DNA of 64,000 nt from positions 6,076,001 to 6,140,000 of the forward strand of contig NZ_CP047020.1 in NCBI RefSeq assembly GCF_009796285.1, given 5' to 3'. Position numbers and translations under genes: made by a program. This DNA is from Streptomyces broussonetiae. Lineage in GTDB: Bacteria > Actinomycetota > Actinomycetes > Streptomycetales > Streptomycetaceae. This document shows positions 8,276 through 16,928 of this stretch, piece after piece; the stretch's first letter is position 1, and every line of letters starts with the position of its first letter. A model generated the notes under the pieces. The model did no database searches, was not told the DNA's origin, and saw nothing but the letters and a program-made list of their open reading frames with translations.

Positions 8276-10690
8276 TTGAGTCGTGAAACTGACACTCCGT
8301 CCTCCGGGCCCAACGGGCGCGGCGGAGCCGCATACCCCTCCGGCACGCCGCCGTACGGGACCCCCATGGCTACCGACGACGGTGCGGCAGCGGGCCGTTC
8401 GGGCACGCAGCCGGAGGAGAAGAAGACCGAGACCACGCTGACGACCCGGATCCGGATCAACATCCCCGGGTCCCGGCCCATTCCGCCGGTCGTCGTGCGC
8501 AAGCCCGTCGGGGACAACGAGGGCGCCGGGGACGAGGCGCCCGCCGCCGACTCCCGGCCCGCGCCCGAGCGGCCGGCCGCGGCGGAGGCCCCCGGCGCGC
8601 CCGGGGCACCGGGCGAGGAGAAGGCCAGCGCCTGGTTCGCGCCCCGCAAGTCCTCGGCGCCCAAGGGTGGTCCGGGCGGCGGCACCAACGGGACCGGGAT
8701 CCAGGCCGGTTCCCCGGCAGCCGCCACCGGCTCGCCGGGCGCCCGTCCGGGTGGTCCGGGAGCATCCGGCACGGCCGGTACCACCGGCGCACGCTCCGGC
8801 GGTGGCCGCCCCGGCGGTGTGGTCGGCTCCATGAGCGTCCCGGGCGCCTCCCGCTCCGGCAGCGGCAACGCCAAGAACCTGCCCGGCGCCACCGGCGGCC
8901 CGGTCGCCCCCGGACACGGCGGCGGCACCGGCTCCTTCGACGTGACCGAGGCGCTGAACGCGGGCCCGCTGGGCCCCGGCAGCCGCCCCGGCCCCTCCAC
9001 CGCCGAGCCACGCCGTGACGACCTGCCGTACTTCGCGGAGACCGGCGGCCAGGACGGTCCCGGCGCGAACGGCCAGAGCGGCTACGGCACCCCGGGCGCG
9101 GCCGGCGCGAACGGCCAGGGCGGCTACGGCGGTCCCGGCGCGACGGGCGGGCACGACGCCTTCGGCGCGGGCGCGGGCGCGAGCGGTGCGAACGGGCCCG
9201 GCGGCCCGGGCGGCCCCAGCGGCTTCAACGGACCCCACGGCCACGGCGGTCCCGGGGGCCCGCAGGGCCCGGCCGGTCCCACCGGCGGCCCCGTCACCGG
9301 CGACAGCCCCCTCGCCGCCTCGGCCGGCGGCCCGGGCCTCGACGCGAATGACCCCTTCGGTGCCGCCTTCGGCGGCCAGAACAGCGCCTTCAACGCCCCC
9401 GGCACGTCCGGCGGCCGGGGCACCACACCCCCGCGCAGCGCCCTCGCCGACCTGGCCGACCTCGAAGGTCCCGCGGTCCCCGGGGCTCCCGTCGGCGGCC
9501 CCACCGGTCTCGGTCCCGGCGGCGGGATGAGCGACGACACTGCGATCCTCACCCCGCAGAAGCCGGCCCCCGAGCCGGGCACGCCCGGCTACCGCCCCGA
9601 CAACGTCTCCGGACACACCGTCACCAGCGGCATCCCGGTCGTCCCGGGCGCGGGCGCGTCCCCGTTCGCCGGTCCCGGATCCGACGGCCCGGCCGCACCG
9701 GCCCCGGCCAAGCCGGCTGCGCCCAAGGCCAAGGCCACGCCCAAGAAGAAGGGCCGCAGCAAGCTGGTGCTGCTCGGCGCCGGTGTGGTCGTCGTCGCGG
9801 GCGGTGCCTACTGCGCCGGACTGCTGATGAACCACACCGACGTCCCCAAGGGCACCACGGTCCTCGGCGTCGACATCGGCGGCGGCACCCGCGACGACGC
9901 CGTCAAGAAGCTGGACGACGCCTTCGGCGGCCGGGTGAACAAGCCGCTGAAACTGTCCGTCGGCGGCAGGACGGTCGCGCTCACCCCGGAGAACGCGGGC
10001 CTGCAGTTCGACTTCCAGGACACCGTGAGCAAGGCCGCGACCAGCGACTACAACCCGGTCCACGTCATCGGCTCACTCTTCGGGCAGAAGCGCGTGATCG
10101 AGCCGTCCATGCCGGTCGACGAGGAGAAACTGCAGGCCGCCCTCCAGCAGGCCGGCGGCGGCTCCGGCTCGGTCGTCGAGGGCGGCATCGACTTCAAGGC
10201 CGGCCAGGCCGTCGCCGTCTACGGCAAGGCGGGCAAGGCCATCGACGCGGGCCAGTCGACCCAGGCGGTCGAACAGGCCTACCGGACGCTGGTGGAGACG
10301 GACGCGGCCAGTGCGGTCACCGTCCCGACGACCACCAAGCAGCCGACGGTGTCCAACGCCGAAGTCGACCGCGAGATGAAGCAGTTCGCGCAGCCGGCCA
10401 TGTCGGGCAAGGTGACGGTGGAGGCGGGCGCGGGGCACGTGGTCCTGATGAGCCCGGAGAAGTCGCTCTGGAAGTTCCTCAGGGTGGTGCCCGTCGGCGG
10501 CAAGCTCGTCGACAAGCCCGACCTGAACGCCCTCAAGCAGCTCTACGGCGGGGCCTTCAACGGCGTGCTCATCACCCGCGGCAACGGCAGCAAGACGGCC
10601 GTCACCCCGCAGGACGTGTACGGCGCCCTCCGCCAGGCGTTGATGAGCAGGACCAACCGGGTCGCGGTCATCTCCACCAACCCGAACTGA
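8276..10690 (+). CDS. Large disordered membrane protein with external peptidoglycan-binding-like (VanW-associated) domain
   Basis: 804 residues from TTG 8276 (gggag 11 bases upstream, start LSRETDTPSSG); an earlier in-frame ATG at 8165 would read through the repeat element. Residues 1 to about 490 are Gly/Pro/Ala-rich and disordered, including a collagen-like Gly-X-Y run at about 304-339 (9185-9292). One membrane helix follows at about 496-516, then an extracytoplasmic part with TTVLGVDIGGGTRDDAVKKL, a PG_binding_4-type beginning often found beside VanW domains; a second copy-like stretch lies at about 650-800. A cell-wall-anchored structural role is inferred. Confidence 0.82.
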   Translation: MSRETDTPSSGPNGRGGAAYPSGTPPYGTPMATDDGAAAGRSGTQPEEKKTETTLTTRIRINIPGSRPIPPVVVRKPVGDNEGAGDEAPAADSRPAPERPAAAEAPGAPGAPGEEKASAWFAPRKSSAPKGGPGGGTNGTGIQAGSPAAATGSPGARPGGPGASGTAGTTGARSGGGRPGGVVGSMSVPGASRSGSGNAKNLPGATGGPVAPGHGGGTGSFDVTEALNAGPLGPGSRPGPSTAEPRRDDLPYFAETGGQDGPGANGQSGYGTPGAAGANGQGGYGGPGATGGHDAFGAGAGASGANGPGGPGGPSGFNGPHGHGGPGGPQGPAGPTGGPVTGDSPLAASAGGPGLDANDPFGAAFGGQNSAFNAPGTSGGRGTTPPRSALADLADLEGPAVPGAPVGGPTGLGPGGGMSDDTAILTPQKPAPEPGTPGYRPDNVSGHTVTSGIPVVPGAGASPFAGPGSDGPAAPAPAKPAAPKAKATPKKKGRSKLVLLGAGVVVVAGGAYCAGLLMNHTDVPKGTTVLGVDIGGGTRDDAVKKLDDAFGGRVNKPLKLSVGGRTVALTPENAGLQFDFQDTVSKAATSDYNPVHVIGSLFGQKRVIEPSMPVDEEKLQAALQQAGGGSGSVVEGGIDFKAGQAVAVYGKAGKAIDAGQSTQAVEQAYRTLVETDAASAVTVPTTTKQPTVSNAEVDREMKQFAQPAMSGKVTVEAGAGHVVLMSPEKSLWKFLRVVPVGGKLVDKPDLNALKQLYGGAFNGVLITRGNGSKTAVTPQDVYGALRQALMSRTNRVAVISTNPN

Positions 10691-10768
10691 CCCCTCGGAC
10701 ACCCGGCGCGGCCGTCGGCGGTACGGGTCTCACCGCCCCCGGCGCCCGCCGAGGTGGCCCGCGCCGCC

Positions 10769-10792
10769 GCGCGCCGGGCCGGCCCGGCGCGC
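10769..10792. terminator. Perfect 24-bp GC palindrome, probable terminator
   Basis: The sequence gcgcgccgggcc is followed directly by its reverse complement. It lies 79 bp after the preceding stop codon and upstream of the exporter operon. There is no T-run, as is usual for Streptomyces hairpin terminators. Confidence 0.5.
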
Positions 10793-10887
10793 ATCGCCGC
10801 GGCCTCGGCCGCAGCGGTGGCGCAGCCCGGTGCCCCGGTCGCCGATGCTGCCGCCGGGCCACAGGCCGTGCCTGTCACCCGATCCGC

Positions 10888-10901
10888 ATGACATCTGTCA
10901 T
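10888..10901. promoter_or_regulatory. Inverted repeat ATGACA-TC-TGTCAT, candidate operator
   Basis: A perfect 14-bp palindrome with 6-bp arms, 61-74 bp before the ABC exporter start. The operon encodes its own kinase and NarL/LuxR-type regulator, and regulators of the DesR/YvfU class bind short inverted repeats of this general form upstream of their transporter genes. Binding here is inference. Confidence 0.5.
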
Positions 10902-10961
10902 CCGGCTCCCAGGACCGCCGACACTGCCGGGCCGGGCGCCCGCTCGGCGAGCATGGACGGC

Positions 10962-11891
10962 ATGACAACGACTGCGGCACCGGCCACCACCACCCCGGTG
11001 GTCGGCTTCGACCAGGTGACCAAGACGTACGGCAGCGTGCGGGCCGTGGACGGGCTCTCGCTCCGGCTGCACCCCGGCGAGACCGTCGCCCTCCTCGGCC
11101 CGAACGGGGCCGGCAAGTCCACCACCCTCGACCTGCTCCTCGGTCTGAAGAACGCCGACAGTGGCACGGTGAACGTCTTCGGCACCAGCCCCCGTGAGGC
11201 CATCGTCGCCGGGCGCGTCGGCGCCATGCTGCAAAGCGGCGGCCTGATGGACGAGGTCACCGTGGCCGAACTGGTCAAGCTGGCCTGCTCGCTGCACCCG
11301 AAGCCGTACAAGGCGGCCGACGTGATGGCCCGCGCGGGTATCGCGCAGATCGCCGACCGCAAGGTCAACAAGCTCTCCGGCGGCCAGGCACAGCGCGTGC
11401 GGTTCGCCCTCGCCACCGCCGGGGACAGCGACCTGATCATCCTGGACGAGCCGACCACCGGCATGGACGTCTCCGCCCGCCAGGCCTTCTGGGCCACCAT
11501 GCGCGAGCAGGCCGACCAGGGCCGCACGGTCCTCTTCGCCACCCACTACCTCGAAGAGGCCGACGCCATCGCCGACCGGGTCCTCGTGCTGCACCGCGGC
11601 CGGCTCCTCGCCGACGGCACCGCCGCGGAGATCAAGGCCAAGGCCGGCGCCCGCCGGATCGCCTTCGACCTGGAGGGCGCCATCGACGAGGCCGCCCTCG
11701 GCGGACTGCCCTTCCTGACCTCCCTCGACGTGTCCGGGCAGACCGTCCGCATCCAGTCGTCCGACGCCGACGCCACCGTCCACGCCCTGTACGGCCTCGG
11801 TGTCTACCCGCGCAATCTCGAAGTCGCCGGCCTCGGTCTGGAGCAGGCCTTCGTCGCCATCACGGAGGCCGAGGAGGCCAAGCAGTCATGA
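10962..11891 (+). CDS. ABC-2 exporter ATP-binding protein
   Basis: 309 residues from ATG 10962 (an ATG nine bases earlier is possible). Walker A GPNGAGKST, signature LSGGQAQR, Walker B LIILDEP and H-loop ATHYLEEAD mark a drug/lipid exporter ATPase (CcmA/YvfR class). First gene of a four-gene coupled unit: its stop overlaps the permease start by 4 bp. The operon layout of ATPase, permease, histidine kinase and response regulator is that of Bacillus yvfRSTU-like systems. Substrate unknown. Confidence 0.92.
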   Translation: MTTTAAPATTTPVVGFDQVTKTYGSVRAVDGLSLRLHPGETVALLGPNGAGKSTTLDLLLGLKNADSGTVNVFGTSPREAIVAGRVGAMLQSGGLMDEVTVAELVKLACSLHPKPYKAADVMARAGIAQIADRKVNKLSGGQAQRVRFALATAGDSDLIILDEPTTGMDVSARQAFWATMREQADQGRTVLFATHYLEEADAIADRVLVLHRGRLLADGTAAEIKAKAGARRIAFDLEGAIDEAALGGLPFLTSLDVSGQTVRIQSSDADATVHALYGLGVYPRNLEVAGLGLEQAFVAITEAEEAKQS

Positions 11892-12628
11892 ACGCCCTGA
11901 TCAAGCTCGAGCTGGCCCGCGCCTTCCGCAACAAGAAGTTCCTGTTCTTCTCGGTGCTCTACCCGGCGATCCTCTTCCTGATCATCGCGGGCAACGCCGA
12001 CAGCAAGACCAAGGTCGACGGCACGGGCCTGACCCTGGCGACGTACATGATGGTCTCCATGGCCTCCTTCGGCGCCCTGACGGCCGTGCTGATGGGCAAC
12101 AGCGAGCGCATCGCCAAGGAGCGCGAGAGCGGCTGGGTGCGGCAGCTGCGGCTGACCCCGCTGCCCGGGCGCGGCTACGTCCTCGCCAAGACCGCCAGTG
12201 CCGCCGTGGTGAGCCTGCCGTCGATCGTCGTGGTGTTCGCGGCCGCCGCCGCGATCAAGCACGTACGCCTGGACGCCTGGCAGTGGCTCGCCCTGACCGG
12301 GATCATCTGGGCCGGCAGCCTCGTCTTCGCCGCGCTCGGCGTCGCCATCGGCTACGTCGCCTCCGGGGACGCCGTCCGCCCCATCACGATGATCATCTAC
12401 TTCGGCCTGTCGATCCTCGGCGGCCTGTGGATGCCGACCACGACGTTCCCGAAGATCCTCCAGGACATCGCGAAGTGGCTGCCCACGCACGCGTACGCTG
12501 CTCTCGGGCGGGCGATCGAGCAGAGCCAGGCCCCGCACGCGACGGACGTCGCCGTCCTCGCCGTCTACTTCGTCCTGTTCGCGGGCGGCGCGGCCTGGCT
12601 GTACCGGAAGGACACGCTGAAGGCGTGA
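11888..12628 (+). CDS. ABC-2 type exporter permease
   Basis: 246 residues with about six membrane helices, ATGA overlap with the ATPase gene. ABC2_membrane features: N-terminal LELARAFRNKKFLFFSVLYP amphipathic start, the ERESGWVRQLRLTPLP loop, and the GGLWMPTTTFPKILQDIAKWLP segment before the last helices. Works as the membrane partner of the preceding ATPase; exported substrate cannot be predicted. Confidence 0.9.
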   Translation: MNALIKLELARAFRNKKFLFFSVLYPAILFLIIAGNADSKTKVDGTGLTLATYMMVSMASFGALTAVLMGNSERIAKERESGWVRQLRLTPLPGRGYVLAKTASAAVVSLPSIVVVFAAAAAIKHVRLDAWQWLALTGIIWAGSLVFAALGVAIGYVASGDAVRPITMIIYFGLSILGGLWMPTTTFPKILQDIAKWLPTHAYAALGRAIEQSQAPHATDVAVLAVYFVLFAGGAAWLYRKDTLKA

Positions 12629-13827
12629 GCACCATGACGGAAGACCCGCAGGCCCGCGAGGAGCGGGCGGAGACCCAGGTGAGGATCGGCCAGGCGACCC
12701 GCAACCGGCGCGAGGTGATGGTCAAGGCGCTGTGGATCGGTGTGTGGCTGGTCTTCCTCAGCTCGCCCGTCCACGACCTGACCTCGGGAAACCACACAAC
12801 GGGTGCCACCGCGGCCGGCGCGCTCGGCCTGGCCGCCTTCGTCGGCACCTACCTGACGCTGGTCTTCCGCCACATGGGCCGTCCCTTCACGCCGCGGATC
12901 GTCATCTCGATGCTGGCGGTCCTCACCGTCCTCGCCCCCGTCCTGGCCTACAGCCTCGGCGGCTCCTGGCTCGGTCTCTTCGTCTACCTCTCGGTCGCCT
13001 GCGGGGCCACCCTGCCGCCCCGGGCCGCACTCTGGGCGATCCCGTCGACGGCCGTGGTGATGTACCTGGTCGCGGTGCACGACGGCGAGCAGGGCTGGGA
13101 CGACTCGCTGATCCTCGTCCCGCTCATCGGCTTCGCGATGGTCGGCGTCGGCCAGCTCGTCCGTACGACGGTCGAGCTGCGCAAGGCGCGGGCCACCGTC
13201 GCCCACCTCGCCGCCAACGAGGAGCGGCTGCGCCTCGCCCGTGACCTGCACGACCTGCTCGGCCACTCCCTGTCCCTGATCACGCTGAAGAGCGAGCTGG
13301 CCGGCCGGATGCTGCCGGACCATCCGGACAAGGCGGCCCAGCAGGTCGCCGACATCGAGCAGGTCAGCCGTCAGGCGCTGGTCGACGTCCGGGAGGCCGT
13401 CACCGGCTACCGGCGCCCCCGGTTCGCCGCCGAACTCGCCGGTGCCCAGGTCGCCCTGACCGCCGCCGGTGTCACCGCCGACGTGCCCGCCGAACCCGGC
13501 CTCGACGGGGTCGACGAGGAGGCCGAGTCCGCGCTCGCCTGGGCGCTGCGCGAGGCGGTCACCAACGTGGTGCGGCACAGCGGCGCCGACCGCTGCCTGG
13601 TCCAGGTCGCCCACCGTCAGACACTCGACGGACCGATCCTCGAACTCTCCGTCGAGGACAACGGATCCGGCGGTGTCGGCGCAGTCCCCGGCAACGGTCT
13701 GACCGGCCTGATGGAGCGGCTGGAGCAGGCCGGCGGCAGCCTGGAAGCGGGCCGGATCAAGCATGGGTTCCGGCTCGTCGCCCGCGTCCCCACGGCTCCT
13801 TCGGGGCACGTAGGATCCGGGGCATGA
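12625..13827 (+). CDS. Sensor histidine kinase, DesK family
   Basis: 400 residues from GTG 12625, which overlaps the permease stop (GTGA); ATG 12634 is an alternative. The N-terminal half has about five membrane helices, then a short coiled region, the HisKA_3 box LARDLHDLLGHS with phospho-acceptor His209, and an HATPase domain with REAVTNVVRHSG (N box) and DNGSGG (G box). DesK-type kinases sense membrane state; here the probable input is the substrate of, or stress relieved by, the coupled exporter. Stop overlaps the regulator start. Confidence 0.92.
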   Translation: MSTMTEDPQAREERAETQVRIGQATRNRREVMVKALWIGVWLVFLSSPVHDLTSGNHTTGATAAGALGLAAFVGTYLTLVFRHMGRPFTPRIVISMLAVLTVLAPVLAYSLGGSWLGLFVYLSVACGATLPPRAALWAIPSTAVVMYLVAVHDGEQGWDDSLILVPLIGFAMVGVGQLVRTTVELRKARATVAHLAANEERLRLARDLHDLLGHSLSLITLKSELAGRMLPDHPDKAAQQVADIEQVSRQALVDVREAVTGYRRPRFAAELAGAQVALTAAGVTADVPAEPGLDGVDEEAESALAWALREAVTNVVRHSGADRCLVQVAHRQTLDGPILELSVEDNGSGGVGAVPGNGLTGLMERLEQAGGSLEAGRIKHGFRLVARVPTAPSGHVGSGA

Positions 13828-14438
13828 CGAGCACGATCAAGGTCCTGCTGGCCGAGGACCAGTCGATGGTCCGCGAGGCGCTGGCCGCGCTGCTCGGCCT
13901 GGAGGACGACATCGAGGTCGTCGCCCAGGTCGCGCGCGGGGACCAGGTGCTCGCCACCGTCGGAGCGCACGACGTGGACGTGGCCCTGCTCGACATCGAG
14001 ATGCCCGGCTGCACCGGTATCGAGGCGGCCGCCCGGGTGCACCGGGAGTTCCCCCGGGTCAAGCTGGTCGTCCTCACCACCTTCGGCCGCCCCGGCTACC
14101 TGCGCAGCGCCATGGAGGCCGGCGCCGACGCCTTCCTCGTCAAGGACGCCCCGGCCGCCCAGCTCGCCGAGGCGATCCGCAAGGTGCTCTCCGGGGAGCG
14201 GGTCATCGACCCCACCCTCGCCGCCGCCGCGCTCGCCGAGGGCGCGAACCCCCTCACCGAGCGCGAACGCGAGGTACTGCGCGCGGCGGCCGACGGCGCG
14301 ACCAACGCCGAACTGGCCAAAAGCCTCCACCTCTCCCAGGGCACGGTCCGCAACTACCTCTCCACGGCCATCCAGAAGCTGGCGGTTCGCAACAGGGCGG
14401 AGGCGGTACGGACGGCGCGGGAGAAGGGCTGGCTGTGA
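13824..14438 (+). CDS. Response regulator, NarL/DesR family
   Basis: 204 residues, ATGA overlap with the kinase gene. Receiver domain with phospho-acceptor Asp57 in ALLDIEMPG and conserved Lys in FLVKDAP, linked to a C-terminal LuxR-type helix-turn-helix (LTEREREVLRAAADGATNAELAKSL...GTVRNYLS). Partner of the adjacent kinase; the palindrome at 10888-10901 is its likely operator (inference). Confidence 0.93.
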   Translation: MTSTIKVLLAEDQSMVREALAALLGLEDDIEVVAQVARGDQVLATVGAHDVDVALLDIEMPGCTGIEAAARVHREFPRVKLVVLTTFGRPGYLRSAMEAGADAFLVKDAPAAQLAEAIRKVLSGERVIDPTLAAAALAEGANPLTEREREVLRAAADGATNAELAKSLHLSQGTVRNYLSTAIQKLAVRNRAEAVRTAREKGWL

Positions 14439-14456
14439 AAGCGCCCGGCCGACGGG

Positions 14457-15323
14457 TCAGTTGAGCATGGCCCGGGCCGTTCGAGCCTGTTGCCTTATGG
14501 TGCGGGCGGCGGACTCGTCCACCACCTCGATCAGGTCGGCGTAGGCGTCCAGTTCCTCCGCACCCGAGACGAACTCGCCCCGTTGTACGAGCAGTTGCCC
14601 CCGCTCGTAACGCAGCCGGGCCGGGTGTGAGGGCACCAGCAGCGCCAGCTCCACGGCCCACAGTGCCACGTCCGACCGCTCGGGCCGGGCGGTGGCCCAG
14701 GCCCGGACGTTGTTCAGGATCCGCTGGACGACCTCCAGCGGCGCCGCGGGCTGGAGCATGGACGGCTGCAGCGGCGCCCCGGTGGCCCCCACCACCAGCA
14801 GCTCGGTGTCGGTCCCGGTCAGCACCCGTCCGCCGTCGAACGGATCGGCCAGCACCTGCTCAGCCGCCGCGCCGAACCCCACCACGAAGTGCCCCGGCAG
14901 CGCGACCCCGTACACCGGAGCCCCCGCCCGACGGGCGACTTCCAGCCACACCACCGACAGCAGGATCGGCAGCCCGCGCCGCCGCCGCAGCACCTCGTGC
15001 AGCAGCGAGGACTCCAGCCGCTGGTAGTCGCCCGCGGTGCCGTGGAACTCGTAGCGGTCGCCCAGCAGCCGCCGTACCGCCTCCGCCCAGGCATGCGGCC
15101 CGCCCGGCCGGTACGGCAGCTCGCCCGCCAGCCGGTCCAGCTCCAGCTGCGCGGCGTCGATCCCGGCCTCGTCCAGCGAGCCGTCCGCGGCGGCGCCGAT
15201 CAGCAGACACAACGCCGACAGATCGGGCCGCTCGGACCGCGCCTCCTCGGCGAACCGCCGTCGCAGCGCGGCGGAGCGCTCCGGCGGTGGCGGACACGGG
15301 GGCGGCAGATGCGGGTGACGCAT
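14457..15323 (-). CDS. SirB1/transglutaminase-like protein with TPR-like tail
   Basis: 288 residues from ATG 15323; an in-frame GTG at 15344 is possible, but the likely ribosome site (ggaagggg) lies inside that extension. Contains the SirB1 core RLESSLLHEVLRRRRGLPILLSVVWLEVARRAGAPVYGVALPGHFVVGF and a C-terminal helical TPR-like part (LVPSHPARLRYERGQLLVQRGEFVSGAEELDAY). The catalytic-Cys position of true transglutaminases is not evident, so the activity is unknown. It converges with the regulator gene 18 bp away and follows the GNAT gene closely. Confidence 0.8.
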   Translation of the reverse strand: MRHPHLPPPCPPPPERSAALRRRFAEEARSERPDLSALCLLIGAAADGSLDEAGIDAAQLELDRLAGELPYRPGGPHAWAEAVRRLLGDRYEFHGTAGDYQRLESSLLHEVLRRRRGLPILLSVVWLEVARRAGAPVYGVALPGHFVVGFGAAAEQVLADPFDGGRVLTGTDTELLVVGATGAPLQPSMLQPAAPLEVVQRILNNVRAWATARPERSDVALWAVELALLVPSHPARLRYERGQLLVQRGEFVSGAEELDAYADLIEVVDESAARTIRQQARTARAMLN

Positions 15324-15330
15324 GACGGGC

Positions 15331-16353
15331 TCAGCCCCTTCCACGGCGTTCGCCCTGCTCGTCCGGCGCCCGGTAGTGGTGGTAGGCGTGGTGCGGGGCG
15401 AAGCCCAGCGCGGCGTACAGGCCGCGCGCGCCCTCGTTGTCCGTCTCGACCTGGAGCCAGGCCGCCGACGCGCCCTCGTCCAGGGCCCGGCGGGCCAGCG
15501 CGGCCATCACCTCCGTGGCGAGCCCCTGCCGGCGCCGGCCGGGGTCCACCTCGACGGCGGCGAACCCGGCCCACCGCCCGTCCACGACACACCGCCCGAT
15601 GGCCGCCGGAGGCGCGCCGCCGTCCCCCGGCACGGTCGCGAACCACACCGAGGGCCCCGAGCCGAGCACCCGCAGGGCCACCTCGCTCACCCCCTTGCGC
15701 TGATACCGGGCGAGCCACGCCTCGTCCGCCTCCCGGGCGAGGGCCACACCGGCACCCTCGGCCCGGTCCGCGACCGGCGCCAGGGCACCGGTCCACACCT
15801 CGGCGCTCACCTCCCGCACCCAGCCGCGCCGCTCCAGCTCCGCGCACAGCAGCTCCTGTGTGCCCTCGGCGCCGGTGGCGGTCTGCAGATAGGCGGGCAG
15901 ACCACGCTCGCCGTACCAGCGTCGTACGGCTGCCAGGGCCGCGTCGAGCGGAAGCCCCGGATCGCCGAGCGGCAGCACGCTGTTGGCCCGCCGCGTGAAC
16001 CCGGAGGAGGCCCGCAGCTCCCACTCGCCGAGCCGCTCGCTCTCCACCGGCCGCCAGCCGCGCGAGGAGATGCGCGCGAGTTCCTGGTAGGTGGCCGCGG
16101 GCCCCCGGCGGCGCGCCGGCGCCGCCGGGACGACCTTCCCCGCCACCACGACGGCTTCCGGGATGCGGACACTCTCCCCGTTCCGTCGCGTGATCATGAG
16201 CACGCCGGCATCCCATGATGTGAGAACACCCACCGTGTCGGTGAACTTCTCCGATGTTGCTCCAGGCTCTTCCAAGCACCGTACGGAGACCCGTTTGCCC
16301 ACGTCAGCAGGGGTAATTCGGACTTCGAGACGTCCTGCCGCCGAGATTTCCAC
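15331..16353 (-). CDS. GNAT N-acetyltransferase with N-terminal SH3-like domain (Rv0428c type)
   Basis: 340 residues from GTG 16353 with aggagg upstream. Residues about 10-75 resemble the SH3-like domain of the M. tuberculosis Rv0428c group (DVGKRVSVRC...GVLTSWDAGVLMITRRNG), followed by a central variable part and a C-terminal GNAT fold whose acetyl-CoA loop is VDPGRRRQGLATEVM, ending NEGARGLYAALGF. Substrate unknown. The downstream transglutaminase-like gene starts within 8 bp of its stop, suggesting one transcript. Confidence 0.85.
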   Translation of the reverse strand: MEISAAGRLEVRITPADVGKRVSVRCLEEPGATSEKFTDTVGVLTSWDAGVLMITRRNGESVRIPEAVVVAGKVVPAAPARRRGPAATYQELARISSRGWRPVESERLGEWELRASSGFTRRANSVLPLGDPGLPLDAALAAVRRWYGERGLPAYLQTATGAEGTQELLCAELERRGWVREVSAEVWTGALAPVADRAEGAGVALAREADEAWLARYQRKGVSEVALRVLGSGPSVWFATVPGDGGAPPAAIGRCVVDGRWAGFAAVEVDPGRRRQGLATEVMAALARRALDEGASAAWLQVETDNEGARGLYAALGFAPHHAYHHYRAPDEQGERRGRG

Positions 16354-16493
16354 TGGTCAGTTCACCCCTCCTGTTCGGATCATGCTCCGGAACGGAGATA
16401 CTAGGGGCGGGCATCGACGACGCCGCGCTCCCGCGCGCCAGGCGGCGGAGCCTGAGGAGGCCCGCCAGCGCCCTATCGAGGAGGAACGACAGC

Positions 16494-16817
16494 GTGACCT
16501 ACGTCATCGCGCAGCCTTGTGTCGACGTGAAGGACAAGGCGTGCATCGAGGAGTGCCCGGTCGACTGCATCTACGAGGGCCAGCGGTCCTTGTACATCCA
16601 CCCGGACGAATGCGTCGACTGTGGTGCCTGTGAGCCGGTCTGCCCGGTCGAGGCGATCTTCTACGAGGACGACACTCCGGAGGAGTGGAAGGACTACTAC
16701 AAGGCGAACGTCGAGTTCTTCGACGAGCTGGGCTCGCCCGGCGGTGCCAGCAAGCTGGGGCTGATCGAGCGCGACCACCCCTTCATCGCCGCCCTGCCGC
16801 CGCAGGCCGGCGAGTAA
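16494..16817 (+). CDS. fdxA: Seven-iron ferredoxin FdxA
   Basis: 107-residue soluble electron carrier with one 3Fe-4S and one 4Fe-4S cluster. Eight cysteines at 9, 17, 21, 25, 40, 43, 46 and 50 in the pattern C-x7-C-x3-C-x3-CxxxxC and CVDCGACEPVCP; the 7Fe assignment rests on the family. GTG start with gaggaggaa 8 bases upstream. Located immediately before dapC, the same pairing as fdxC-dapC in M. tuberculosis. Confidence 0.95.
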   Translation: MTYVIAQPCVDVKDKACIEECPVDCIYEGQRSLYIHPDECVDCGACEPVCPVEAIFYEDDTPEEWKDYYKANVEFFDELGSPGGASKLGLIERDHPFIAALPPQAGE

Positions 16818-16928
16818 CGCCCCAAGCGGCCCGCACCGCCGCCTCGGTCCCGTACGGCCCCGACCGCCTGGTCACCGCCGCACGGGACCGAGGCGTTTGC
16901 CGCCCCGTACGAAAGTGAGCCACTGACC

